A stretch of 64,000 nucleotides of DNA from Comamonadaceae bacterium (GTDB lineage: Bacteria > Pseudomonadota > Gammaproteobacteria > Burkholderiales > Burkholderiaceae_C). The stretch covers positions 62,001 through 126,000 of the forward strand of contig CANGLW010000002.1 of the NCBI GenBank assembly GCA_947454955.1, in the 5' to 3' direction. The position numbers were made by a program, and so were the translations under genes. Numbering within the stretch: position 1 is the stretch's first letter; every line of letters starts with the position of its first letter. This document shows positions 9,989-17,573 of the stretch, piece by piece. The notes under the pieces were generated by a model, which had not been told where the DNA came from, searched no databases, and worked only from the letters and a program-made list of their open reading frames with translations.

Positions 9989-10148
9989 GATTTATTTGCG
10001 CCACCCCCTAGCGCGCCGGCCGGACTTAGAGTAATCTCTCACACCCCGCTAGAAGTGCTTTGATTTCAAAAGAGAAATCAGAACACCTTAAAGTATTTCT
10101 TTAAGTCAACTTTGTGCGTGGCTTGTTGAACCAACCTAGAAGATTCGC

Positions 10149-10619
10149 GTGACATCTGGTGTAAGTCCTATCCCTGCCAAGCGTTATTTCACCATCGGTG
10201 AAGTGGCTGAGCTGTGTGGCGTCAAGCCTCACGTGCTCCGTTATTGGGAGCAAGAGTTCACCCAACTGCGCCCCATGAAGCGCCGCGGCAACCGCCGTTA
10301 CTACCAGCACCATGAGGTGCTGATGATCCGCCGCATCCGCGATTTGCTCTACGACCAGGGCTTCACCATCAGCGGTGCGCGCAACAAAATGCAGGAACTC
10401 CTGCAGGCCGAACGTGAACTCAAACGTGGCCAAGGCGTGGTGGTTTCAGACCTGCCCGATGCACCTCACGATGCCTTGGATGACGAGGCTTTCGACGACG
10501 AGTTCGAAGACAGCCCACAGGCGCAAGACAGCGCAGGCTTCACCTTGAATTCGCCCTCCTGGGGCGCGGTGCGCCGCGAGCTTCTTGAGATTCGCGAACT
10601 GCTGGCCGAACCTTTTTAA
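10149..10619 (+). CDS. MerR-family transcriptional regulator
   Basis: The 156-residue product begins with a MerR-type winged helix (YFTIGEVAELCGVKPHVLRYWEQEFTQLRPMKRRGNRRYY), followed by the coiled region and an acidic tail (DDEAFDDEFEDS). There is no C-terminal metal-binding cysteine cluster, so the ligand is unknown. A MerR-like gene at this spot after ihfA is common in proteobacteria and is usually annotated only by family. GTG 10149 is chosen because no ATG lies before the conserved KRYFTIGEVAELCG. Confidence 0.9.
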   Translation: MTSGVSPIPAKRYFTIGEVAELCGVKPHVLRYWEQEFTQLRPMKRRGNRRYYQHHEVLMIRRIRDLLYDQGFTISGARNKMQELLQAERELKRGQGVVVSDLPDAPHDALDDEAFDDEFEDSPQAQDSAGFTLNSPSWGAVRRELLEIRELLAEPF

Positions 10620-10660
10620 TTTTCCGAACTCGCCAGAGCAGAAGGCCGCTTTTTAGCAGC

Positions 10661-10666
10661 TATAAT
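10661..10666 (+). promoter_or_regulatory. -10 element of the tRNA-Pro promoter
   Basis: TATAAT, a perfect sigma-70 -10 hexamer, lies 12 nt before the mature 5' end of tRNA-Pro. No clear TTGACA-like -35 is visible 17 nt upstream. Confidence 0.65.
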
Positions 10667-10678
10667 TCAAGGCTCGAT

Positions 10679-10755
10679 CGGTGTGTGGCGCAGCCTGGTA
10701 GCGCACTTGCATGGGGTGCAAGGGGTCGAAGGTTCGAATCCTTTCACACCGACCA
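10679..10755 (+). tRNA. tRNA-Pro (anticodon GGG)
   Basis: A 77-nt cloverleaf with CCA encoded. The acceptor arms CGGTGTG (10679-10685) and CACACCG (10745-10751) pair fully, followed by ACCA. The D arm is GCGCAGCCTGGTAGCGC, the anticodon stem is CTTGC/GCAAG with loop ATGGGGT, giving anticodon GGG (reads CCC and CCU), and the T arm contains GGTTCGAATCC. The sequence closely resembles E. coli proline tRNA(GGG). Accessory genes begin downstream. Confidence 0.97.
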
Positions 10756-10770
10756 TCGAATAAAGACTAA

Positions 10771-10801
10771 GCCTTCAAGCAGTGATGCTTGAAGGCTTTT
10801 T
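10771..10801 (+). terminator. Intrinsic terminator after tRNA-Pro
   Basis: GCCTTCAAGCA (10771-10781) and TGCTTGAAGGC (10786-10796) form a perfect 11-bp stem with a GTGA loop, followed by five T. It ends tRNA transcription. Confidence 0.9.
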
Positions 10802-10910
10802 CCGTTTCAGGATGCCGCTAAGGATGCCATGCCTGAACAGACGCGCCAAAGTCGCGGCATGTCATCGATCTACATTGACGTGTTGCTCAAGAAACCGTGA
10901 CGTTGGCGCT

Positions 10911-12050
10911 TCATAGATCCATCAAAATCAAAGGCTTGATTTCTTCCAGGCGATGCATACGCTCAAGGGCCAGATTCACATCGGCCAGCGCATACTGCCC
11001 GGTGATCATTTTTCTGAACGGAATCCGGTCCATGTGTGCCGATGCGAATTGCAGCGCCTTCCAATAGGATTTGACATCGCCTGAAAACGAGCCGATCACC
11101 CGGATGTTTTTCTTGACGATCGTCGAAGGACTGAAGGTGGTCGTTCCAGCGCTGAGCTGACCCACCGTGAGGTAGCGCCCACCTCTGCGAACCAGGTCCA
11201 GCCCTTCGTTGAAGGCGCCTGGAAACCCAGTGAATTCCAGCACGACATCGGGCCCTCGGCCATCGGTCATCTGGCGCACCACAGCCAATCGTTCTTCATG
11301 CGTGGTGCTGTCAATGTCCAGAACATGCGTGGCACCGAATTCTTTGGCCAAATCCAGCCGCTTGGCGGGTGCGCCAATCACCGTCACCGACCGCGCACCT
11401 TGGACACTGGCCACCGCTGCAGCCAAAATGCCCAGCGGGCCGGCGCCTTGAATGACGACATGCTCTGAAGGTTCAATCGCGCCGAGGTTGTCAAAGGCAT
11501 TCATGACCGACCGGAAGGCGCAACTGCAAAGGCTCGCCACTGCGTCGTCGACATTGTCCGGCACACGCACGCGCCCAGAGTCTGGAAGGACATAGCCGTA
11601 TTCTGAAAAGCCACCGAGCAAGTACGGTGGCTTTTCACAGTTTTCATACATGTACATGCGTCGGTTTTCACACAGCGTGGGCTGTTGTGTGACCGTGCAG
11701 AAATAGCACGAGCCGCAAGATGTGTGCGTCCACAAAATTCGGTCGCCGATGCGTACAGGCTGCCCGACGCTGTCGCGTTCAGCCCCTGCGCCAATAGCCA
11801 CCACCCGCCCGACCATCTCGTGGCCAAGAATCACCGGCAAGTCAACCTTGAGTGCGAGGTTTCCGCGCGACAGATGCACATCGGTGCCACAGATGGAGCA
11901 AGCGGTCGTCTTCACGATCAGCGCCCCAGGCTCAAGTGTTTCAGGCATGGGCACTTGCTTGATTTCAAGCGGCTGCCCAAATTGACTCACCACGGCCGCC
12001 CGTGAAAATTTAGGCAAGCTGCCGAGGTAGGTTCCTTGTTCTTGAGTCAT
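10911..12050 (-). CDS. Zinc-dependent alcohol dehydrogenase (MDR superfamily)
   Basis: The 379-residue medium-chain dehydrogenase has the catalytic zinc ligands (CSICGTD, GHE), four structural-zinc cysteines (CGSCYFCTVTQQPTLC) and a Rossmann domain (VIQGAGPLGILAAAVA). Family members oxidise alcohols or polyols with NAD(P). The exact substrate cannot be read from sequence; the overall layout resembles sorbitol/threonine-type dehydrogenases. It diverges from the kai operon across a 244-bp gap that contains an imperfect palindrome (TTAACTAGTTTAA, about 12126-12138), which could serve its promoter. Confidence 0.9.
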   Translation of the reverse strand: MTQEQGTYLGSLPKFSRAAVVSQFGQPLEIKQVPMPETLEPGALIVKTTACSICGTDVHLSRGNLALKVDLPVILGHEMVGRVVAIGAGAERDSVGQPVRIGDRILWTHTSCGSCYFCTVTQQPTLCENRRMYMYENCEKPPYLLGGFSEYGYVLPDSGRVRVPDNVDDAVASLCSCAFRSVMNAFDNLGAIEPSEHVVIQGAGPLGILAAAVASVQGARSVTVIGAPAKRLDLAKEFGATHVLDIDSTTHEERLAVVRQMTDGRGPDVVLEFTGFPGAFNEGLDLVRRGGRYLTVGQLSAGTTTFSPSTIVKKNIRVIGSFSGDVKSYWKALQFASAHMDRIPFRKMITGQYALADVNLALERMHRLEEIKPLILMDL

Positions 12051-12294
12051 GGCGGGTGATGGTGATTCGTGGATGGTGATGACTGGATGGTGAAGATTGA
12101 TGTCAGCGCGACGTGTCTTAGCTTGTTAACTAGTTTAAGCCTGTCCTTCGCACGTCAGGTCATGCCAACGAAGTGGATCAAATTCTTGGATTCATCCTTT
12201 GAAGTTTTGAACTTTGACACTGGTCAAAACACGACAGCTGTTCGGGCCGTACATTGAACTGACCACCTGACCTTTGCCGGTCGTGGGCACTTCA
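12051..12294. promoter_or_regulatory. Divergent promoter region between adh and kaiC with an FNR-type box
   Basis: A 244-bp gap. TTGAC-ACTG-GTCAA at 12214-12227 is a perfect FNR/CRP-type dyad. It is followed after exactly 22 nt by TACATT (12250-12255), a 4-of-6 match to the -10 consensus, which is the geometry of a class II activated promoter (box centred at -41.5, predicted start near 12262). kaiC begins at 12295. A short reading frame at 12069-12257 shows no coding signature and is not annotated. Confidence 0.7.
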
Positions 12295-13848
12295 ATGACC
12301 AAAGCCAAGCCATCCACCATCACCACGCCCCTGGCCAAGACTGACACAGCGTTGGTTCAGTTACCCAAGTCTTTGACGGGCATTGAGGGCCTGGACATCA
12401 TCACCGGAGGTGGCTTGCCCAAGGGGCGCGCCACCTTGGTTTGCGGTGGCACGGGCACAGGAAAAACCATCCTGGCGCTGGAATTTTTGTACCGTGGCAT
12501 CACGCAATTCAATGAACCCGGGGTGCTGTTGACGTTTGAGGAAAGCAGCCCCGATGTGATCCTGAACATGCGCTCCCTGGGCTTTGACTTGCAAAGCTTG
12601 GTCACCAACAAAAGTTTGGTCATGGACTTTGTGGCCCTGAACCCTGACGAGGTGGTGGAGGCTGGCAGCTTCAACTTAGACGCGCTGTTCATCCGGCTGT
12701 CCCAAGCGATCGACAGCATCGGAGCCAAGCGCGTGGTCCTGGACACCATCGACGCTTTGTTCAATGGCTTGCCCAACCCCGCTCGCTTGCGCGCGGAATT
12801 GCACCGCTTGTTTCAGTGGCTCAAAGACAAAGGGGTGACCGCCATCGTCACCAGTGAGAGCGGCGCACAAACTTACTCCCGTGATGGGCTGGAGGAGTAT
12901 GTGTCGGATTGCGTCATCTTGTTAACCGCCCACATGGAAAACAGGATGGCATCAAGGTGCCTGCGCATCATCAAATACCGCGGTTCTTACCATGGCACCA
13001 ACGAATACCCCATCGTGATTGATGCCCACGGCGTGTCTTTGATTCCCATCACCGCCCAAGGCTTGCAAAGCCCGGCCACTAAGGATCGCATCTCTAGCGG
13101 CATCCCCAAATTAGACGACATGTTGGGTGGCCAAGGTTTTTACCGCGCCAGTGCCATCTTGGTTTCTGGTGCGGCGGGTACAGGAAAAAGCACCTTCTTG
13201 GCCTCATTTTCCCGTGCGGCCTGTCAACGTCAGGAACGTGTGATTTATTTTTCTTTTGAAGAATCTGCCGGACAAATTGTGCGCAACATGCAGTCAGCGG
13301 GTATCCAATTGGATCAGTATCTCGAAGATGGCTTGCTGCAGATTGAATCCAATCGTTGCACGCAGTTCGATCTAGACCAACACCTGCTCAAGATCGAAAA
13401 ATCGGTGGCTCATTTTGACCCCCAAGTGGTGGTGATCGACCCCATCACCAGCTTGACCGACATAGCCAGCCACCTCTTCATCAAACGCATGCTGGCCAAG
13501 TTGGTGGCCTTTTTGAAAAACCGCAACATCAGCTTGATGATTGGCAGCTTGACCCCCAGTGGGGCGGCACCCGAAGGAAGCTCTCTGGCCATTTCCTCGC
13601 TGATTGATTCATGGCTTTTTCTGCAGGACATCGAAGGCGATGGTGAGGTCAACCGGGCTCTGATCGTCCGCAAATCGCGCGGCATGGCGAACTCCAACAA
13701 AGTGCGTGAATTCAAAATCACCGACAACGGTGTTGAGATCTGCGACATCTTGTATGGCGCTTCAGGCGTGCTGACCGGTCGACCCCGGCAATTGATGTTG
13801 GCCAAGAGCCAATCTGCGTTGCTCCAAACCGAAATAGACCAAATGTAG
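12295..13848 (+). CDS. kaiC: KaiC-family double RecA-domain ATPase
   Basis: The 517-residue protein has two KaiC domains, the same size as cyanobacterial KaiC (519). Domain CI has Walker A GGTGTGKT (residues 51-58) and the catalytic glutamate pair FEES (E82, E83). Domain CII has Walker A GAAGTGKS (292-299) and FEES (E322, E323). Where KaiC carries its phosphorylated Ser-Thr pair (S431/T432), this protein has Ser-Ser in ISSLIDSW (S434, S435), so autophosphorylation is possible. No kaiA is present. Non-cyanobacterial KaiC proteins are linked to stress responses or simpler timers. ATG 12295 is preferred over TTG 12274, though no strong ribosome-binding site is visible. It heads kaiC-kaiB-kaiB-HD-GYP. 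Confidence 0.9.
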   Translation: MTKAKPSTITTPLAKTDTALVQLPKSLTGIEGLDIITGGGLPKGRATLVCGGTGTGKTILALEFLYRGITQFNEPGVLLTFEESSPDVILNMRSLGFDLQSLVTNKSLVMDFVALNPDEVVEAGSFNLDALFIRLSQAIDSIGAKRVVLDTIDALFNGLPNPARLRAELHRLFQWLKDKGVTAIVTSESGAQTYSRDGLEEYVSDCVILLTAHMENRMASRCLRIIKYRGSYHGTNEYPIVIDAHGVSLIPITAQGLQSPATKDRISSGIPKLDDMLGGQGFYRASAILVSGAAGTGKSTFLASFSRAACQRQERVIYFSFEESAGQIVRNMQSAGIQLDQYLEDGLLQIESNRCTQFDLDQHLLKIEKSVAHFDPQVVVIDPITSLTDIASHLFIKRMLAKLVAFLKNRNISLMIGSLTPSGAAPEGSSLAISSLIDSWLFLQDIEGDGEVNRALIVRKSRGMANSNKVREFKITDNGVEICDILYGASGVLTGRPRQLMLAKSQSALLQTEIDQM

Positions 13849-13881
13849 AACGGTGTGATTCCAAACGCACAAGGACAAGCC

Positions 13882-14184
13882 ATGCCCCCAACCCCCACCC
13901 TGAGTTTGTGTTTGTATGTGGCCGGCACCTCACCCAAATCTGTGTTGGCTTTGAGTAATTTGAAGAAAATTTGCGAGCAGCACATCCCCGTCAAGTACGA
14001 GTTGGAGGTGGTGGACCTGAGCCAGGACCCCTCGCAAGCGGTGGGTTACCAAATCAATGTCTTGCCAACGCTCGTGCGTAAGCACCCCAAGCCTGTGAAA
14101 AAAGTGGTGGGCGATTTGTCCAATGTTCAAGAGGTGCTGCTTGAGATTGGCCTCAAGCCCAACGGGCACAGCCCAGGACCGTGA
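13882..14184 (+). CDS. kaiB: KaiB-like thioredoxin-fold protein (first copy)
   Basis: The 100-residue protein matches the KaiB fold: [25 protein letters not shown], then [42 protein letters not shown]. KaiB binds the KaiC CI ring after switching fold and controls KaiC phosphorylation. The start ATG 13882 is preferred over GTG 13855 because AAGGA lies about 8 nt upstream. Compared with the second copy, the C-terminal segment ([13 protein letters not shown]) is more divergent. It lies 33 bp after kaiC and 10 bp before the second kaiB. Confidence 0.88.
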   Translation: MPPTPTLSLCLYVAGTSPKSVLALSNLKKICEQHIPVKYELEVVDLSQDPSQAVGYQINVLPTLVRKHPKPVKKVVGDLSNVQEVLLEIGLKPNGHSPGP

Positions 14185-14194
14185 GAGGCTGTGT

Positions 14195-14521
14195 ATGTCT
14201 GAGCTCTTGAATGTGGGTGCCAAGCCGAAAGAGTCTGGCAAATCACCCAAAAAGTTTTTGTTACGCCTGTATGTGGCGGGCACCACGCAGCGCTCGATGA
14301 CGGCCATCACCAACATTCGAAAAATTTGTGAAGACAACCTCAAAGGTCGCTACCTGCTGGAGGTGATAGACCTTTATCAACAACCCAAGCTCGCTGCTGG
14401 TGACCAGATTGTGGCGCTGCCGACCTTGATTAAAAAAATACCACCACCTTTGCGTCGGATCATCGGCGACTTGTCGGACACCGAGAAGGTCTTGATCGGC
14501 CTAGACCTCAAGGTGCTGTGA
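14195..14521 (+). CDS. kaiB: KaiB-like thioredoxin-fold protein (second copy)
   Basis: The 108-residue protein has an N-terminal extension of about 20 residues and then a more canonical KaiB core: [78 protein letters not shown]. The [24 protein letters not shown] ending is the KaiB hallmark. ATG 14195 is chosen, preceded by GAGAGG; the frame is open further upstream only through kaiB1 sequence. Its stop codon overlaps the next gene's ATG by one base (TGATG). Two unequal copies suggest one may be a KaiC regulator and the other a signalling adaptor, which is inference. Confidence 0.9.
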   Translation: MSELLNVGAKPKESGKSPKKFLLRLYVAGTTQRSMTAITNIRKICEDNLKGRYLLEVIDLYQQPKLAAGDQIVALPTLIKKIPPPLRRIIGDLSDTEKVLIGLDLKVL

Positions 14522-15678
14522 TGCAAGCATCAGTTCCCGATGTACAAACAAGCCAGGCCGCTGAGCTGTTGCGTCTTCAGCGAGAGCTAGCCGAGGCGCA
14601 ACAAAGCCTGGAAGCTATTCTTGCGGGCAATGTGGACGCGCTGGTGGTCAAGGGCCAACAAGGCGAGCAGGTCTTCAGCCTGGTGAGTGCCGACCACCCT
14701 TACCGCATCTTGCTCGAGGGCATGAGTGAAGGCGCGCTGACCTTGAACCGCGAAGGCTTGGTGCTGTACTGCAACGAGCGCTTTGCCAAGATGACGGGCT
14801 TGCCCCTCAAGCATGTGATTGGCGACAACCTGCACCGCTGGCTCGATGCCAGCAATCAGGCTTCGTTTGAAGAGCTGCTGCTGGCGGCCGGCTCACAACC
14901 CAGCCGTAAGCAATTGGTCTTGCAAAGAAACGGCAAGCCCGGTGTGCCGGTTTATGTGTCGGTCAGCAAGATCGTGATGCCCGGACAAGCTGATCTTTAT
15001 TGCGTGATCGCCACGGACATGACGGAGCATCTCTTGCTCGAAGACTTGGCCACCTCTAAAAAAATGGCGCTGCAGGCGCTCGCTTCTTCCAAAGCGCTCG
15101 AGCAGAGCCTGGAGGCCTCCATCAAGGCCATGGCCACCACGGTGGAAGCGCGCGACCAATACACCGCTGGCCACATGCAACGGGTGAGCCAACTCTCACT
15201 GGCGATTGCCAAAGACATGGGCTTGAGTGAGGACGAGCAGCATGGCATTGGCTTGGCATCGAGCATTCACGATGTGGGCAAGATCGGTGTGCCACTGGAG
15301 ATCCTCATCAAACCCACCAAGCTCAGCAAGTTGGAATACATGTTGGTGCAAGAGCATGTGAACATTGGCCACGACATTCTGAAAAACATCGCTTTTCCCT
15401 GGCCTGTGGCCGAAATGGTGTACCAACACCACGAACGGCTTGACGGCTCGGGCTACCCCCGTGGCTTGAAGGGCGCTGACACACTGTTGGGTTCCAAAAT
15501 CATCGCGGTGGCCGATGTGATGGAGGCCATGTCCATGAACCGCCCTTACCGTTTTGTGCTGGGCCAAGACGCGGCCCTGGCCGAAATCAAGCAGGGGCGT
15601 GGCAAGCTGTATGACCCGGCCGTGGTGGATGCTTGCCTGAACGTCTTCAAAGACTTTTCATTCACGCCAGGGGCTTGA
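14521..15678 (+). CDS. PAS/HD-GYP protein, putative c-di-GMP phosphodiesterase
   Basis: The 385-residue protein has a short N-terminal coiled coil (residues about 8-30), a PAS sensor domain (about 55-170, YRILLEGMSEGALTLNREGLVLYCNERF), a linker helix and a C-terminal HD-GYP domain. HD-GYP signatures are present: HMQRVS, the HD pair in SSIHDVGKIG (about residue 250) and HHERLDGSGYPRGL (about 302). All metal ligands look intact, so hydrolysis of cyclic di-GMP is likely. It has no membrane segments and is cytoplasmic. It is translationally coupled to kaiB2 (TGATG), implying that the Kai proteins feed into c-di-GMP turnover. Confidence 0.92.
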   Translation: MQASVPDVQTSQAAELLRLQRELAEAQQSLEAILAGNVDALVVKGQQGEQVFSLVSADHPYRILLEGMSEGALTLNREGLVLYCNERFAKMTGLPLKHVIGDNLHRWLDASNQASFEELLLAAGSQPSRKQLVLQRNGKPGVPVYVSVSKIVMPGQADLYCVIATDMTEHLLLEDLATSKKMALQALASSKALEQSLEASIKAMATTVEARDQYTAGHMQRVSQLSLAIAKDMGLSEDEQHGIGLASSIHDVGKIGVPLEILIKPTKLSKLEYMLVQEHVNIGHDILKNIAFPWPVAEMVYQHHERLDGSGYPRGLKGADTLLGSKIIAVADVMEAMSMNRPYRFVLGQDAALAEIKQGRGKLYDPAVVDACLNVFKDFSFTPGA

Positions 15679-15780
15679 ACGACAAGCGCGCCACCGTTTT
15701 GTTGGCTTGGGTTTCAGTTGGCTTGGGCACGTGCTGAGCGCGCGTACTCGGCCGCCGCAGTGACGAAAGTCAAAACTTCA

Positions 15781-16014
15781 TCAATTGATGTAGGGCTGCC
15801 GTGAGCGCTCTTCGAGCAAGGTGTCCAGCGCTTTGATTTGCTCGATCTTTTGGTCGAGCAGGCTTTCTTTGTCTTGGAGGGCTTGCAGGTCATGGCAGGC
15901 GCTGGCCACACGCTTGTTGAGCTGGAGGGGCAGCGCTCGCAGGCTCTGGTTTTGCCCGCGCAGTTCTTTGAGCTCGGCTGAGAGATGTTTCAACGCACGC
16001 GCGAGTTGTTTCAC
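15781..16014 (-). CDS. Small coiled-coil protein of unknown function
   Basis: A 77-residue frame starting at GTG 16014, predicted almost entirely as coiled coil (KHLSAELKELRGQ, HDLQALQDKESLLDQKIEQIKALDTLLEERS). No family is recognised. Its GTG overlaps the stop codon of another small minus-strand frame (GTGA), and beyond its own stop a third frame continues plausible protein (ending EYARSARAQAN at about 15714). It may be one of several coupled small genes or part of a decayed longer coiled-coil gene. The intergenic stretch 15679-16249 otherwise holds no recognised gene. Confidence 0.45.
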   Translation of the reverse strand: MKQLARALKHLSAELKELRGQNQSLRALPLQLNKRVASACHDLQALQDKESLLDQKIEQIKALDTLLEERSRQPYIN

Positions 16015-16139
16015 AGCTTGCCTTTGGTCTGTTCCAGTGCCTTGGCAACGTCACCAAGATGCACAAGGGTGAGGCCTGTGGGTTGGAAAGTCAACTTCTC
16101 GATCAGCCGGTGTTTACCAGCAGGGATGAGCCTTATCAA
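16011..16139 (-). CDS. Possible small reading frame overlapping the coiled-coil gene
   Basis: A minus-strand frame of about 42 codons from TTG 16139 to TGA 16011-16013, ending TGLTLVHLGDVAKALEQTKGKL. The last residues join smoothly, in a different frame, to the start of the next frame (VKQLARALKHLSAEL) through a GTGA overlap. This could be translational coupling or a frameshift in a former single gene. The frame stays open upstream to about 16176 without a better start. No family is recognised. Confidence 0.25.
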   Translation of the reverse strand: MIRLIPAGKHRLIEKLTFQPTGLTLVHLGDVAKALEQTKGKL

Positions 16140-16249
16140 GCTCGGTGACTGTGGACTTGCACCGGTGTAATCCCTAGAACACTTTGGCTGAAATCGCGCT
16201 TCAATACTTGTAGTGCCAAAACGGCATCAACCAAGAACAGGAGACCCGT

Positions 16250-17527
16250 ATGAAACAGCCCGTCCAAGCCATGAATCCAGCGCGTCGTGACCACCTCAAG
16301 CGCATGTCCGTCAGTTTGTTGGGGGTGGCCGGCGCCAGCCTGGGCGTGCCTGCCATGGCCATCACTGGCAAGGGCTTTTCTGCGCAGGGTCTGGGTCGCA
16401 TTGCGCCGGCCTTGAAAGCGCAAATGGACCAGAACATTTTCCCCGGTGCTGTGAGCCTGGTCGCCCACAAGGGCAAGACGGTGCATTTTGAAGCGCATGG
16501 TTTTCAAGATGCACAAAAAACAGTGGCCATGTCCAAGCAGAGCATTTTCCGCTTGGCCTCCATGACCAAACCCATCGTCACCACCGCAGCCATGATGCTG
16601 GTGGAGCAGGGCAAGCTGCGCTTGAACGACCCGGTGTCGCGTTGGTTGCCCGAGCTCAAAACCATGAAGGTTGAAACTTCACCGGGTAACGATGTGGACC
16701 TGGTTCGTCCCATCCTGGTTCATGACCTCATGCGCCACACGGCAGGTTTGGTCTATGGCGGCAGCACAGGCTCAGCGCGCATCCGCAAGATGTACGATGA
16801 ACTCAACATTGAAGCGCGCGAGGTGGACATCAGCGCTGAGCAGATGCTCAAAAACCTGGGCCAAATTCCTTTGGCGCACCAACCCGGCACCTTCTGGGAA
16901 TATTCCATCGCGGTGGATGTGCTGGGTTTGTTGATCGAGCGCGTGGCCGACAAATCGCTCGATGAGCTGGTGCACAGCCTCTTGCTGGCGCCTTTGAACA
17001 TGAACGACACCTCTTGGTGGATTCCACAGGCCAAGAACGCACGCGTGGCCGAGTGTCTGGACAGCGACCCGCTCAAGGCCGAGATGCTCAAGTCTTACCG
17101 CCAGTCCTACGACCCCAAGGGCAAGTGTTACTTCAAGGGTGGGGCAGGTCTGGTGGGCACCGCACAAGACTATCTGCAGTTCGCGCAGATGATGTGCAAC
17201 CACGGCACGCTCAATGGTCGCCGTTACCTCTCGCCCAAAACCGTGGAGTTCATGCTCTCTAACCACACCGTGGGCATGGGTGGCACCACAATTGGCACCA
17301 CAGGGCCAGGCTACGGTTTTGGCATTGGTTTTGGTGTGCGGCTCGACGAAGGCCTGGGCTGGACCGCGGGCTCCAAGGGCGATGCCATGTGGGCTGGCGC
17401 CTGGGGCACGAGTTTCTGGATCGACCCCAAAGAGCAACTGGTGGGCGTCCTCATGGCGCAAGCACCGTCCTTCCGCGTGCCCAACCGCATGCTCTACAAA
17501 AACCTGGTGTACGGCGCAATGATTTGA
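16250..17527 (+). CDS. Serine hydrolase, beta-lactamase/esterase family
   Basis: The 425-residue protein belongs to the class C beta-lactamase-like fold. It shows the S-x-x-K motif (RLASMTKPIVT, about residue 102) and the tyrosine motif (WEYSIAVDVLG). The N-terminus has an arginine pair (NPARRDHLKRMSVSLLGVAGASLG) and a hydrophobic stretch ending AMA, consistent with Tat- or Sec-type export. Family members include esterases (EstB type), D-peptidases and lactonases; function as a carboxylesterase for the adjacent catabolic operon is inference. An AGGAG site precedes ATG 16250. An SDR gene follows 46 bp later. Confidence 0.88.
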   Translation: MKQPVQAMNPARRDHLKRMSVSLLGVAGASLGVPAMAITGKGFSAQGLGRIAPALKAQMDQNIFPGAVSLVAHKGKTVHFEAHGFQDAQKTVAMSKQSIFRLASMTKPIVTTAAMMLVEQGKLRLNDPVSRWLPELKTMKVETSPGNDVDLVRPILVHDLMRHTAGLVYGGSTGSARIRKMYDELNIEAREVDISAEQMLKNLGQIPLAHQPGTFWEYSIAVDVLGLLIERVADKSLDELVHSLLLAPLNMNDTSWWIPQAKNARVAECLDSDPLKAEMLKSYRQSYDPKGKCYFKGGAGLVGTAQDYLQFAQMMCNHGTLNGRRYLSPKTVEFMLSNHTVGMGGTTIGTTGPGYGFGIGFGVRLDEGLGWTAGSKGDAMWAGAWGTSFWIDPKEQLVGVLMAQAPSFRVPNRMLYKNLVYGAMI

Positions 17528-17573
17528 TACTTTAAGCCGCGAAGACCCGACACAAAAATACAGGAGCGAATTG

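Noticed and set aside
12069..12257. 62-codon plus-strand frame before kaiC
   Set aside because: No ribosome-binding site or family; it spans the FNR-type box and promoter of kaiC.
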